A stretch of DNA of 48,446 nt from Bacteroidales bacterium (GTDB lineage: Bacteria; Bacteroidota; Bacteroidia; Bacteroidales; P3). The stretch covers positions 1 through 48,446 of the forward strand of contig JAEDJL010000008.1 in NCBI GenBank assembly GCA_016296345.1, in the 5' to 3' direction. Under the pieces are notes generated by a model, which was not told where the DNA came from, made no database searches, and saw only the letters and a program-made list of their open reading frames with translations. A program made the translations under genes and the position numbers. This document shows, in pieces, positions 34,394 to 44,344 of the stretch (the first letter of the stretch is position 1; each line of letters opens with the position of its first letter).

Positions 34394-36004
34394 ATGATAA
34401 ACACAAACTATATTTTCGTAACGGGAGGCGTAACCTCTTCTTTGGGAAAAGGAATTATCTCCTCATCTTTGGCAGTTCTTCTCAAATCGAGAGGTTATTC
34501 GGTAACCATTCAAAAGTTAGACCCCTACATAAACATAGACCCGGGAACTCTCAACCCATACGAACACGGCGAATGTTACGTTACCGAAGACGGAGCCGAG
34601 ACAGACCTCGATTTGGGACACTACGAAAGGTTCACAAACGTAAGAACCTCACAAGCAAACAACGTTACAACAGGCAGGATTTACCAATCAGTAATCGAAA
34701 AAGAAAGAAAAGGCGACTACCTTGGCGGAACTGTACAGGTAATTCCCCACATAACCGACGAAATCAAACGCCGCATCAAGCTGCTCGGTCAACAAGGCAA
34801 ATACGACTTTGTCATCACCGAAATCGGAGGCACGGTGGGCGACATAGAATCCCTTCCTTTTTTGGAAAGTATAAGACAACTCAAATGGGAAATGGAAAAC
34901 AACGCAATAGTTGTTCACCTCACCTATGTACCTTACCTTGCAGCCGCAGGAGAACTCAAAACCAAACCCACACAACACTCTGTCAAAGACCTCTTGCAAC
35001 AAGGCGTTCAACCCGATATTATTGTTTGCAGAACAGAACACACCCTTACTGAAAGCGTACGAGACAAAATTTCACTCTTCTGCAACATCGACAGAGCATC
35101 TGTAATAGAATCGATTGACGCACCAACAATCTACGAAGTACCTTTTAATATGCTCAAAGAAGGACTTGACATCCAAGTGTTGAAGAAGCTCGGAATAAGA
35201 GTAAAAGGAGAACCCGACTTGGAAAAATGGAAGTCTTTCCTCTACAAACTAAAAAATCCTCTTACCGAAGTAAACATCGGATTGGTGGGCAAGTACGTCG
35301 AGTTGAAAGATGCTTACAAATCAATATCCGAAGCATTCATTCACGCCGGTGCAGCCACACAATGCAAGGTCAAACTCAAATGGATTCACTCCGAAAAGAT
35401 AGAAGACAATCCCGATAGCATAGAAGAAGAATTGAAGGGATTGAACGGCATACTTGTTGCACCCGGATTTGGTACTCGTGGCATAGAAGGAAAAATCATG
35501 GCAGTAAGATATGCACGAGAAAACAACATTCCTTTCTTGGGAATTTGCTTGGGAATGCAGTGTGCTGTGATTGAATTTGCCAGAAACGTACTCGGATACA
35601 AGGACGCACACTCTGTGGAGATGATGGCTTCGACAAAGCACCCTGTAATCGACATGATGGAAGAGCAAAAGCACCTTACCAACATGGGAGGCACGATGAG
35701 ATTGGGAGCATATCCTTGCAAGCTCAAACCCGGAACAAAAATCATGGAAGCATACCAAAAAGAACTGATAAGCGAACGCCACCGCCACAGATACGAGTTC
35801 AACAATGCCTACTTGGAAGAGTTTGAGAAAGCAGGCATGATAGCAACCGGAGTAAATCCCGACACCAACTTGGTGGAGGTTGTCGAAATTCCTTCTCACC
35901 CATACTTTGTAGGAGTTCAATACCACCCCGAATATCGTTCAACAGTTGAAGAACCAAGTCCGCTGTTCGTCTCTTTCGTAGAAGCAGCAAATAAAAAGTT
36001 CTAA
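34394..36004 (+). CDS. pyrG: CTP synthase
   Basis: 536 aa from the ATG at 34394, preceded by GAAAGGAAG. Converts UTP to CTP with glutamine. The N-terminal synthetase domain has FVTGGVTSSLGKGIISSSL (P-loop), LDPYINIDPGTLNPYEHGE and TEIGGTVGDIES. The C-terminal glutamine amidotransferase domain has LGICLGMQCAVIEF with its catalytic Cys, and VGVQYHPEYRS with the His and Glu. Complete and ordinary. Its own promoter and the following terminator make it a single-gene unit. Confidence 0.98.
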   Translation: MINTNYIFVTGGVTSSLGKGIISSSLAVLLKSRGYSVTIQKLDPYINIDPGTLNPYEHGECYVTEDGAETDLDLGHYERFTNVRTSQANNVTTGRIYQSVIEKERKGDYLGGTVQVIPHITDEIKRRIKLLGQQGKYDFVITEIGGTVGDIESLPFLESIRQLKWEMENNAIVVHLTYVPYLAAAGELKTKPTQHSVKDLLQQGVQPDIIVCRTEHTLTESVRDKISLFCNIDRASVIESIDAPTIYEVPFNMLKEGLDIQVLKKLGIRVKGEPDLEKWKSFLYKLKNPLTEVNIGLVGKYVELKDAYKSISEAFIHAGAATQCKVKLKWIHSEKIEDNPDSIEEELKGLNGILVAPGFGTRGIEGKIMAVRYARENNIPFLGICLGMQCAVIEFARNVLGYKDAHSVEMMASTKHPVIDMMEEQKHLTNMGGTMRLGAYPCKLKPGTKIMEAYQKELISERHRHRYEFNNAYLEEFEKAGMIATGVNPDTNLVEVVEIPSHPYFVGVQYHPEYRSTVEEPSPLFVSFVEAANKKF

Positions 36005-36028
36005 TATTCATATCATTTTGTTTTAAAG

Positions 36029-36072
36029 AAAGGCTGCCCGATGGTTGTTTGTCAGGCAGCCTTTTGTTTTTT
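36029..36072 (+). terminator. Intrinsic terminator of pyrG
   Basis: aaaggctgcc (36029-36038) pairs with ggcagccttt (36055-36064), followed by tgtttttt. A canonical stem plus T-tract 24 bases after the stop. Confidence 0.9.
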
Positions 36073-36143
36073 GACCTGTGTCGCACAATCTTTACTCGTC
36101 CGCAGTGTCAATTATCTCGGCTTGATTGGCTTTCCTTGATACT

Positions 36144-36160
36144 GTTTCAAAAAGTGTGTC
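36144..36160. repeat. Island-edge motif, copy of 234-250
   Basis: gtttcaaaaagtgtgtc lies at the junction between the conserved pyrG block and the restriction locus. It is followed by a weak inverted repeat (ggaacg...cgttcc, 36178-36201). It may mark an old insertion end. Confidence 0.3.
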
Positions 36161-36223
36161 CGGAGGGGATAAAAAAGGAACGACCAAAATATGACCGTTC
36201 CCGGAACGTTTGTAGCTTAAAGT

Positions 36224-36265
36224 TAACGTGAGTTCGATGAAATATAATTCATCGAACTCACGTTA
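36224..36265 (-). terminator. Strong hairpin after hsdR
   Basis: Arms 36224-36240 and 36249-36265 are exact 17-bp complements around an 8-base A/T loop, 3 bases after the hsdR stop. It probably ends the WYL-hsdMSR transcript, though no T-run follows on the minus strand. Confidence 0.75.
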
Positions 36266-36268
36266 TTC

Positions 36269-39200
36269 TTAATAACCTGCTTCCTCCAAATCTGTAATAC
36301 TGCAACCGGTCACATAAAGATAGACCGCTGACACAATTTTAATAGCAGCATCTACCTCTGCCTCTTCAGGGGCTTCAGGAGCAATATGTGCCTCATCGTT
36401 TCTCCAGCCACGCAACATTTCAAGATAACGATAAAACTTCTGTCCTGTCTCTGTCCTATCGTATTTGAGATTCCATAGACAACTAAAACCATGGATAGCA
36501 TCAGCTAAACTTGCTGTAAATTCTGCGTTATAAGGTTTAACCTCTTCACCATTTATCAGATAGTACAACTTCTTCAAATATGCCTCAAACTTTGAAACTA
36601 ATGCATTAAAGAACACACGTTTGTCATTAGAATTAAGGCTATCATTGGTGTAGATATTGTTAAACACGTTCTTCAGCATTTCGTCCACGCCATCGAGCGA
36701 AGAAATACTTATCTGGTTGAGAACAAAGAAGAAGCGATCAATAAATTCTCTGAAGCTACGCATTCTGCTACATACATCAACAAACTCAGTTTCGAGTGCC
36801 TCGTAGAGTTTATCTTTCAGCAATTCTTCATCATAAATATGTTTAGAATAACGAGATGTACGCTCAGCCAAAGCATCAACAAATTTGCGGATAAGGACAA
36901 TGGAGAACGACTTCTCACGTTCCAATGTCTCGGCAAAGTTATAATACTTATCAATCTGATCTGCTATCTTTTCATCGAACTTATCTCTAACGAGTTTGAT
37001 GAGTATGTCGTATGAATTATCAGCTTGGAAAGCATCTGTAACCTCTGGATCTTCAAGAACAGCTTCCCAAATCTGTTTCAGTATCTTATCGTTCTCGTTC
37101 AATATATTGACAAATGGGCTGTTGGCAAGGTCGAGAATTTCAGCAATAGACATAAGCTCTTCCGGCTTCTTCGTACCGAGTTCGCCAATACGTGATGACC
37201 GCAACTCCTGCGCTTCATCTTCAAGTTCAATCACACCATCATATGACAATTGAAGGCGTAGCTTGTCAAGATCAATAAGTTCAAGTACCTCCATTGGAAG
37301 AGTTTCTTTAGTGTATGGAAGGAATTTATAGAACAATTTACAGAAGGCATAGAACTTCTCTAAATCCGGATCTGTAAAATCCATTAGTTGTGCCATAAAA
37401 CCATACTGACGTACATATCGAGAGACAAGTTTGCGGTACATATCTTTATCTCCATCATTCAATGGCTCAATTCGTTCTGTTACTATTCTCCTAAAAATAG
37501 ATGTTATTCCACCGAGGTCTTTCTTGGATAATAATGCAGATACAACAGTGTCTATCTCGTCTTGCCTAACAAGATTCCAGTTTTCCACATCTGCTTTAAG
37601 GCTATACATACGCTGGGTATCCACCTCACCAACGAGTTGTATGTCTGTATAATATGTCTGAAAAGCCTTTTGAACCTTACTCGGGTCGTTACGAAAATCT
37701 ACAACACAAGTATCTTCTTTTCCCGGATAACATCTGTTCAAACGTGAAAGTGTCTGAATACACTGTATGCCACCCAGAACACGATCAACATACATGGTAT
37801 GTAGCAATGGCTGGTCAAAACCTGTTTGAAACTTTTCTGCAACAATGAGAATTTTATAGTCATCTTCTTGAAATTTTGTGCGAATACCATCGTCAAAAAC
37901 TCCATCATCATTCATATTAGCTTCCGTACAACGTTTGCCATGCGAATCCTCCACTTCGCCGGAGAATGCAACCAAGGTTTTAATCTTACCATCGTAGTTT
38001 TCTTGTATAAGTTTGTCTAATAGTCTCTTATAATCGGCTGCTGCTCGACGAGAATCTGCCACTACCATTGCTTTGGCATTATGACCAATCTTGTTTATGG
38101 TATGTTTCATGAAGTGATCAAGAATCATATTTGCTTTGCGGAGCATGATATAGGCATTCTTGTTCAAATCATTATAGATAACTCGCAATGCTTTCTTTTC
38201 CTCAAAGAGCTTATCCTTATCCTCATCAGGATTCTTCTCTATCAACTCAAACATTGTCATGTAGCTCTTGTAATTTTGAAGAACATCGAGGATAAACTTC
38301 TCGTCAATAGCCTGCTTCATGGAGTACAAATCGTGTGCTTTCCCATCGCTTGTCCCAAAGAGGGCAAAGGTCTTGTCCTTAGGTGTTGCAGTGAATGCAA
38401 AATACGAAATATGATTCATCATTCGACGCATCACCTGCATATAAGCAAGGAGGGCATCCATTTGGTTGTCGTATTCTTCTGGAGTAAAGTCTCTAACTCC
38501 ATTCAAATCCTCATCCGTCGTGAGAGCATTAACCAAATCTTTTGCACTCTCATTACCTATGGCAGTATGGGCTTCATCTACAATGATTGCATATTTCCGG
38601 CTCTTTTCTCGTTTAATGTCTTTAAGAGCAAAAGCAAATTTCTGTATTGTAGAAATAATGATACGATGCCCCTCATTAAGTGCTGTCGCCAAGTTCTTTG
38701 ATCCTCTGCGGATGTCTTTCACAGTACCTGCAACAGTCTCGAAGTTTACCACATCATCTGCCATATTACGATTGAGTACAATACGGTCAGTTACCATAAT
38801 GATACTATCAAATATTGGAGACTTGTCCGTGTTTGTCATGTTCGCAAGCTGATGTGCCAACCAAGCCATACTCTTTGTCTTTCCGGAACCTGCAGAATGT
38901 TCTATAAGGTAGTTATGCCCCGGTCCTTCCTCTCGCACCAATGTCCTTAGTTTTCTGACTGCACGAAGTTGGTGGAAGCGTGGAAATATGACAACAGGAA
39001 CTCTTTCGGTTCTGTTGGTCTCTTTGTTCTTCTTCTCTATATAGTATCGTTTGATGAAATTTTCAATAATATCCAATAGAGAATCTGCCTGAAGGATTTC
39101 TTGCCACATATATGCAGTAGGGTATTCTCCATCGATGGGTGGATTGACAGAGTCTCTGTTGAAAGGCAAAAAGTTGGTTTCCGCACCTTCCAACATTGTA

Positions 39201-39805
39201 GTCATGAACACATAATTGTTGTCCATCACGAAATGAACAAGACAGTTGCGTAGCATTCTGTTTTGAGAATTACGCTCATGGCGATACTGATATATGCCAT
39301 TGCCGTAATTCTGATTTGTACCCTCATTTTTCAACTCAAATGTTATAATTGGCAAACCATTGAGCAAAATGCACATATCAAGTTTATTTCCTATGTCTGT
39401 GCCGCTTGTGCTGTAACGCATCTGTCGTACAACACTAAATCGGTTGGCACGATAAAGATTGTAGTTTTCACTATCTTCGCTGTCAAGCACAGGCTTAAAC
39501 TGACAAAACTTAACCCTTGCTCCCTTTATAGCAAACCCTTTCTGCAAGATTCGGAGTATTGACTCTCCGCGGTTTATTTGCTTATTGTATTCAGTTATAA
39601 CAGCATCTGTCTCTTTTCCGGGGAAGTGATCTGACAATTTTGCCCACACCCTGGGCTGCTGACGCAAGAACTGCTCCAACATCTCATGGTCACAAAGATT
39701 GTCTATATCAAACTGTGCGCTGACACGCTGATTATAAAGAGGACTATTAGCAAGGTATTCTGCAATATGCTCCTCAAATACTGTTTCATTTAAATGATTG
39801 GGCAT
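36269..39805 (-). CDS. hsdR: Type I restriction enzyme, restriction/translocase subunit
   Basis: 1178 aa. Cuts unmodified DNA after ATP-driven translocation. The N-terminal nuclease has GNKLDMCILLNG...ITFELKNEG (about 139-162), giving the D...ExK site. The superfamily 2 motor has Walker A EHSAGSGKTKSMAW, the DEAH box IIVDEAHTAIG, FTATPKDKTFALFG, and GFDQPLLHTMYVD with QTLSRLNRCYPGK. A helical C-terminus (about 850-1178) binds the methylase core. It starts 11 bases after hsdS. All motifs are intact, so the system looks functional. Confidence 0.96.
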   Translation of the reverse strand: MPNHLNETVFEEHIAEYLANSPLYNQRVSAQFDIDNLCDHEMLEQFLRQQPRVWAKLSDHFPGKETDAVITEYNKQINRGESILRILQKGFAIKGARVKFCQFKPVLDSEDSENYNLYRANRFSVVRQMRYSTSGTDIGNKLDMCILLNGLPIITFELKNEGTNQNYGNGIYQYRHERNSQNRMLRNCLVHFVMDNNYVFMTTMLEGAETNFLPFNRDSVNPPIDGEYPTAYMWQEILQADSLLDIIENFIKRYYIEKKNKETNRTERVPVVIFPRFHQLRAVRKLRTLVREEGPGHNYLIEHSAGSGKTKSMAWLAHQLANMTNTDKSPIFDSIIMVTDRIVLNRNMADDVVNFETVAGTVKDIRRGSKNLATALNEGHRIIISTIQKFAFALKDIKREKSRKYAIIVDEAHTAIGNESAKDLVNALTTDEDLNGVRDFTPEEYDNQMDALLAYMQVMRRMMNHISYFAFTATPKDKTFALFGTSDGKAHDLYSMKQAIDEKFILDVLQNYKSYMTMFELIEKNPDEDKDKLFEEKKALRVIYNDLNKNAYIMLRKANMILDHFMKHTINKIGHNAKAMVVADSRRAAADYKRLLDKLIQENYDGKIKTLVAFSGEVEDSHGKRCTEANMNDDGVFDDGIRTKFQEDDYKILIVAEKFQTGFDQPLLHTMYVDRVLGGIQCIQTLSRLNRCYPGKEDTCVVDFRNDPSKVQKAFQTYYTDIQLVGEVDTQRMYSLKADVENWNLVRQDEIDTVVSALLSKKDLGGITSIFRRIVTERIEPLNDGDKDMYRKLVSRYVRQYGFMAQLMDFTDPDLEKFYAFCKLFYKFLPYTKETLPMEVLELIDLDKLRLQLSYDGVIELEDEAQELRSSRIGELGTKKPEELMSIAEILDLANSPFVNILNENDKILKQIWEAVLEDPEVTDAFQADNSYDILIKLVRDKFDEKIADQIDKYYNFAETLEREKSFSIVLIRKFVDALAERTSRYSKHIYDEELLKDKLYEALETEFVDVCSRMRSFREFIDRFFFVLNQISISSLDGVDEMLKNVFNNIYTNDSLNSNDKRVFFNALVSKFEAYLKKLYYLINGEEVKPYNAEFTASLADAIHGFSCLWNLKYDRTETGQKFYRYLEMLRGWRNDEAHIAPEAPEEAEVDAAIKIVSAVYLYVTGCSITDLEEAGY

Positions 39806-39816
39806 ATTATAAACGT

Positions 39817-41067
39817 TTAAATTACTTTTCTTTTACCTGTTACTACTTCTGTTATTAAAGATTGCTTATACTCTCTAAATAGGTCTATTCGGTTCTCCTG
39901 AGCAGAGATGACTTTATCAATCTTACTGCATTGTTTATCAAGATAGTTTGCAATAGATTGTTGCTCCATCAGATTTGGTATAGAAATAGGATTATTTCCC
40001 AAATCTGATTGTGTCATGCTTGGTAGTGCTGTGGATGTTGCATAATAGTCGTATGGAAACGTAAGCGCAAGATAATACATAAATCGACAGCAGAAATCAC
40101 GTTTTGGAATGGCATAAAACATTGTATCTACAGTCCAAAAACGACCTTTAAAGTACAATGGTTTGTCAATGGTTCCCTTTCTACCAAGCAATACAACCTC
40201 TCCATCATAAATGAACTGAGAGGCACATGCGAATTGCCCTCCTGATCCCATGACAGGATAACCTTCTTCTGTTTGAATAGACTTGTAGTCTCTACCATTG
40301 TTTATTGCCATACAATGTTTGAAAGGAATTACCTTCCAATGACTTGGTATTTCTCCAATCCATTCCACTCCGGAATCTTTCATCTTTACATTTGGATTGA
40401 TTCCACGAGTTACTGCATCAGTAATAATGGTTTGCTTCAATTCTCTAAGTAGCTCTATGCGTTTCTCCTGAGTAGCGATAGCTTTATCAATCTTACTGCA
40501 TTGTTTATCAAGATAGTTTGCAATGGCTTGCTGTTCATTAATTGGAGGGATATATATGCTCTGAGATAAATAATCACTAACCTTCAGATTTTGCAATCCT
40601 GTCGTTTGATTGAAAAACAGCAAGTTTACCTTGTTAGAATACAAGAAATAAAAATAATAATACATGAAATTACTATCCAACTTCTCATTTAGAGTTACCG
40701 AGTGTATAAAATTTGAATATGTTGCTTTACCTTTATAATTTACACGGACAACACGTCCAACGGGAGTTGTGTCGCCTCCTCCAGATTTTTCAATTAATAA
40801 ATCCCCATAAGAAAGCAATCTACCTTCTAATTGATTTCTTTCAATATTTCTTAGTGTAATGTTGTCAAATTTCAATACTCCATGTGGATAATCAAAATCT
40901 GCAATTCTAAAGCATATTACATCATCACCATTTCCTTTTTCATCATTACCCCAAACGCCAGCAGTAGAGCGTCGTATTCCGAATTTTATCCGAGTACGCT
41001 GCCAGTTACATGGTACATCACCAATCCAATCAACTCCGGAATCTTTATACTCATCGTACTTCTCCAT
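39817..41067 (-). CDS. hsdS: Type I restriction enzyme, specificity subunit
   Basis: 416 aa. Two target-recognition domains (about 20-165 and 225-370) are each introduced by KDSGVxWIGxxPxxW and followed by a conserved spacer helix, NYLDKQCSKIDK...RIEL. The spacers share an exact 43-bp DNA repeat (39912-39954 and 40482-40524). The protein sets the bipartite DNA target. It starts 2 bases after hsdM. No second hsdS or recombinase gene is in the window, so domain switching is possible only by recombination with a locus elsewhere. Confidence 0.95.
   Translation of the reverse strand: MEKYDEYKDSGVDWIGDVPCNWQRTRIKFGIRRSTAGVWGNDEKGNGDDVICFRIADFDYPHGVLKFDNITLRNIERNQLEGRLLSYGDLLIEKSGGGDTTPVGRVVRVNYKGKATYSNFIHSVTLNEKLDSNFMYYYFYFLYSNKVNLLFFNQTTGLQNLKVSDYLSQSIYIPPINEQQAIANYLDKQCSKIDKAIATQEKRIELLRELKQTIITDAVTRGINPNVKMKDSGVEWIGEIPSHWKVIPFKHCMAINNGRDYKSIQTEEGYPVMGSGGQFACASQFIYDGEVVLLGRKGTIDKPLYFKGRFWTVDTMFYAIPKRDFCCRFMYYLALTFPYDYYATSTALPSMTQSDLGNNPISIPNLMEQQSIANYLDKQCSKIDKVISAQENRIDLFREYKQSLITEVVTGKRKVI
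39912..40524. repeat. 43-bp direct repeat within hsdS
   Basis: Positions 39912-39954 and 40482-40524 are identical and encode the central and terminal spacer helices. Such repeats are natural sites for exchanging recognition domains. Confidence 0.9.
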
Positions 41068-41069
41068 GC

Positions 41070-43103
41070 TTAGTCCTCCATGAGTTCGTTGATTTCAGAA
41101 TCCATTTCCTTATCAAGAGCCATAAGCTCTGCAAGGATTTCTTCACTGGAGCGAAGAGGTTTATAACGATAAAATAGTTTGGTGAAAGGAAACTCACAAC
41201 CCACCTTATCTTTACTTCTATCCATCCATGCATCCGGAACGAACTTTAACACCTCTCGCTCAAAGTATTCTTCGATGTCTTGCTTCATCGGGATAGACTC
41301 CGTGTCGCTGAGATTAGTATCCGGCACAAGTCCTGATGTGCAATCACCCGGTTTCTCATAAACTTCCGGAGCATTCTCATCTACGGAGCCAAGCCAGCCA
41401 CGAAGTTTCTTTACCATGCCGGCAGCAATACGTTTCAGACCATTCTCGGCAAGATATGAGAAGAATTCCGCATCGTTACGTTCCTCGTCAAGACCTTCTA
41501 TATTTTTAAGGTTATTAAGGTATTCTGTATCCTTTTTGGTAACCTTAGTGCCTTCGCTGTCATCAAGCAAATCATTTATTCGGTCATATACATTCTTGTA
41601 CATCAAGCGTAAAGGTCTCTGCACACTAACCTTGGTATAGAGGAAATCTTCTGCGTCCATGAGTTTTGCCACTTCCACATCTTCTCCTCCAATGATTCGA
41701 TTGGCAGGTGTATAGGCTCGGTACATATCCAATATATCCTTTGCACCGACATCACTAATTTCATAGCGTTTTTTGCCCAAGCTGCGTTGGAGCAATGAGG
41801 CGAACTCTTCATGAGCAGCATTGATAAACAGCACCTTTCCACGATGGCTTTCCGGTTTCTTGTTGTCAAGAATCCAAAGATAAGAACTGATGTCTGTACC
41901 ATAAAAAAGGTTCTTCGGAAGAGCAATTATTGCATCGAGCAGGTCTCTGTCCAACAATGATTTGCGGATATTGCTCCAGCCTCCGCCTGCATCTCCATTG
42001 AATAAAGGAGAGCCATTCAGCACGATTCCAATGCGTGAACCATTGGTTTTATCCATCTTGCTAATCATGTGAAGCAAGAAGAGTAATGAACCGTCACTTG
42101 TTGATGGAAGTCCTACCTCAAAGCGACCACCGGGACGATTTTCGTCCATAACAACCTTTTTGGTATTCTCATCTTTTCCCCAATCAACCCCAAAAGGAGG
42201 ATTTGCCAACATAAAATTGAATGTTTTGCCATATAGCTTGTCATTTCCAAGAGTGTCTCCTTGAAAAATCTGTTCATCAAGCTTCTGGTCATCACCTTTC
42301 ATCAAAAGGTCAGACTTACAAATGGCGTATGTCTTTTCATTCAATTCTTGTCCGTATAGATAGACCTTCATATCATGTCTGCCGGACAGCTCTTGCAAGT
42401 ATTCTTTGCCTATGGTAAGCATACCGCCGGTACCGCAACAAGGGTCGTATATAGAGAAATGTTTTCCTAACTTATACAAATCTTGCTCTCGACCACACAT
42501 TGTGAGTGCAACCAAGAGGCGAACAATCTCACGAGGAGTATAAAACTGACCTGCTTTTGTATTGGAAGATTCCTTGCTACGACGAATAACAATCTCGAAC
42601 ACTGTTCCCATCATGGCATTGCTGACTTTGTCCGGGTGAAGGTCAGCCTTCTGAACAAACATTTGAATAACAGAGAACAGCTTATTATGTCTATCCAAAC
42701 GTGAATAGATAGGGGACAAATCTATCTCATCACTATTTGTGTCTGTATGAACAAAGTTTGCAAGAATATCCTTTACATTGTCTGTAAAACCATTCAGATA
42801 TGTTCCAAAAGACTCTCCGATTTGTTCTGGCACTCCAAGAAGTTTCTCTAATGAAAGTCCTGATGTATTGAAGAAACTGATGTTGTTTTGCCTCATTAAA
42901 GCCTTTAACTTAAACTTCTTCTGTTCATCTGGAAAATCTTTAATTTCATTCATGATAGCATCTCGCTTAGCGTCCAATACGCAGTCTAAGCGACGCAATA
43001 AAGTAAAAGGAAGAATGACATCTTCAACTTCTGCATCATCGTAGAGGTTACGAATAATCTCTTTGATGTCCCATATTACATTTGCAAGTTCCTGTTCGTT
43101 CAT
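41070..43103 (-). CDS. hsdM: Type I restriction enzyme, methyltransferase subunit
   Basis: 677 aa. An N6-adenine methyltransferase working with HsdS. The helical N-terminus (about 1-170) is typical. GQFYTPREIVRLLV precedes the SAM site DPCCGTGGMLTIG (about residue 218), and the catalytic motif is NPPFGVDW (about 300). A C-terminal region of about 150 residues beyond usual HsdM length may be an extended HsdS-binding part. It follows the WYL gene by 32 bases and precedes hsdS by 2. Confidence 0.96.
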   Translation of the reverse strand: MNEQELANVIWDIKEIIRNLYDDAEVEDVILPFTLLRRLDCVLDAKRDAIMNEIKDFPDEQKKFKLKALMRQNNISFFNTSGLSLEKLLGVPEQIGESFGTYLNGFTDNVKDILANFVHTDTNSDEIDLSPIYSRLDRHNKLFSVIQMFVQKADLHPDKVSNAMMGTVFEIVIRRSKESSNTKAGQFYTPREIVRLLVALTMCGREQDLYKLGKHFSIYDPCCGTGGMLTIGKEYLQELSGRHDMKVYLYGQELNEKTYAICKSDLLMKGDDQKLDEQIFQGDTLGNDKLYGKTFNFMLANPPFGVDWGKDENTKKVVMDENRPGGRFEVGLPSTSDGSLLFLLHMISKMDKTNGSRIGIVLNGSPLFNGDAGGGWSNIRKSLLDRDLLDAIIALPKNLFYGTDISSYLWILDNKKPESHRGKVLFINAAHEEFASLLQRSLGKKRYEISDVGAKDILDMYRAYTPANRIIGGEDVEVAKLMDAEDFLYTKVSVQRPLRLMYKNVYDRINDLLDDSEGTKVTKKDTEYLNNLKNIEGLDEERNDAEFFSYLAENGLKRIAAGMVKKLRGWLGSVDENAPEVYEKPGDCTSGLVPDTNLSDTESIPMKQDIEEYFEREVLKFVPDAWMDRSKDKVGCEFPFTKLFYRYKPLRSSEEILAELMALDKEMDSEINELMED

Positions 43104-43135
43104 GTTGCTAATATTTATTTATTACGTTTGCAAAA

Positions 43136-44173
43136 TTACTCCTTATCTGTGCAATCATTCTGCACAGCTGAATACTTTTTTACCATTTTATCAATTTTTT
43201 CTGCTATTTGTTCTCTTAACCACTTGGGTTTTAGAACTTCAACTTGGTCTCCGTATGAGAAAATTCTTGATTCGAGTTCTTTGTTCGGACGAACAAAGAG
43301 TTTGATAATGTGCAACTCTTCGTTTTCAATAGTCTGAGAATGGTGAATGGGTTTATTGACCACATAGGGAAATCGCTCTTTGTCAAACTGCAAAAAGACT
43401 TCCTCCGGTTCGATATGGTCTGTTGGTAACGAAACTCCGACTATATCTTGGAAGTATTGATTGAAATCTATATCAGTATTTGGAATAAAAGGCACATCGG
43501 CTTGTGAAAACTTCACAATTCTGTCAAGCGCTTTGTTGCTGATAAACTTACCATGAGCTGTTTGTTCCAATCCGATAAGAAACCAACGGTTGTTGAATTG
43601 TTTTATATGATACGGATAAACTATTGTTTTTCGTTCACTTCCTGCAAATGTGCGATAAACTACTTCTATTGCTTGGTGGTTCAATGCGGCATCAATCAAC
43701 TCTCCCAAAAACTCCGTTCCTTTCAATAATTCGTTTTGTTCAAATGAAACTACATTCTCTGGATTTGGTCTCACTCCAAAACGAAATTCCAAATTGGAGA
43801 TAACATTTTCCAACCACGCATTTGTGGCAACACCTCGAAAACGTCCAAGAAAATCTATTGTTGTTCGTAGTGATGTTACCTCTTCGGCAGATAATTGATT
43901 GTTAAAGATTGAGAAGCTCTTATCTGAATAGCGATAGTAACACTTTCGCCCCTCGCAAGGGTAGGCTTCTATGGGTGCATTATATGTAACCCTGTCTCGC
44001 AGATGCTTTATATCTTCTCTTATTTGCCGAATACTGACCGTCGTTCCATACAAATCGAGCAGACTTTCATTAACCTCGTCAAGCAGGTCTTCAATCATAT
44101 ATTGCCGATGAAAGTTCCTAAAACAATCATCGAGTATTTTGTAGCGAAGTTGTGCTTTCTTATTGGTTGGCAT
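43136..44173 (-). CDS. WYL-domain transcriptional regulator of the hsd operon
   Basis: 345 aa. An N-terminal winged helix (about 10-75; STTVSIRQIREDIKHLRD-like recognition helix region) is followed by a WYL domain (about 165-235; YRTFAGSERKTIVYPYHI, NNRWFLIGLE). The WCX C-terminal extension runs about 255-330. WYL proteins control several phage-defence loci (BREX, CBASS), often as repressors. Here the gene is first in an operon with hsdM, hsdS and hsdR, so self-regulation of the restriction system is likely but inferred. A consensus promoter lies 64 bases upstream, in a block duplicated at 45940-46136. Confidence 0.88.
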   Translation of the reverse strand: MPTNKKAQLRYKILDDCFRNFHRQYMIEDLLDEVNESLLDLYGTTVSIRQIREDIKHLRDRVTYNAPIEAYPCEGRKCYYRYSDKSFSIFNNQLSAEEVTSLRTTIDFLGRFRGVATNAWLENVISNLEFRFGVRPNPENVVSFEQNELLKGTEFLGELIDAALNHQAIEVVYRTFAGSERKTIVYPYHIKQFNNRWFLIGLEQTAHGKFISNKALDRIVKFSQADVPFIPNTDIDFNQYFQDIVGVSLPTDHIEPEEVFLQFDKERFPYVVNKPIHHSQTIENEELHIIKLFVRPNKELESRIFSYGDQVEVLKPKWLREQIAEKIDKMVKKYSAVQNDCTDKE

Positions 44174-44344
44174 AAGGTTCTATTTTTAGGCATCTGACTG
44201 CCATACTTAACTTATAAATACTCCGATTTACTCCTACAAAGGTACGCAAATTTTCCCGAAATACCAATTTTTCCCAAGTTTTCTCGTATTCGCTTCTGCT
44301 TCTATCTGATAAAATACAGAACAGCACATAATTATCACGTTCTT
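44144..44344. repeat. Promoter block, copy A (WYL-hsd)
   Basis: This stretch is nearly the same as 45940-46136, with the core from about 44231 to 44338 highly conserved. It contains the WYL start codon, the promoter at 44237-44267 and upstream sequence. Confidence 0.9.
44237..44267 (-). promoter_or_regulatory. Promoter of the WYL-hsdMSR operon
   Basis: On the minus strand TTGG (44264-44267), a 19-base gap and TACCTTTG (44237-44244). The flanking bases are identical in the second copy at 46028-46058. Confidence 0.85.

Noticed and set aside
39817..41067. Phase-variable hsdS shufflon
   Set aside because: No second hsdS, no inverted copies and no site-specific recombinase are present in the window.
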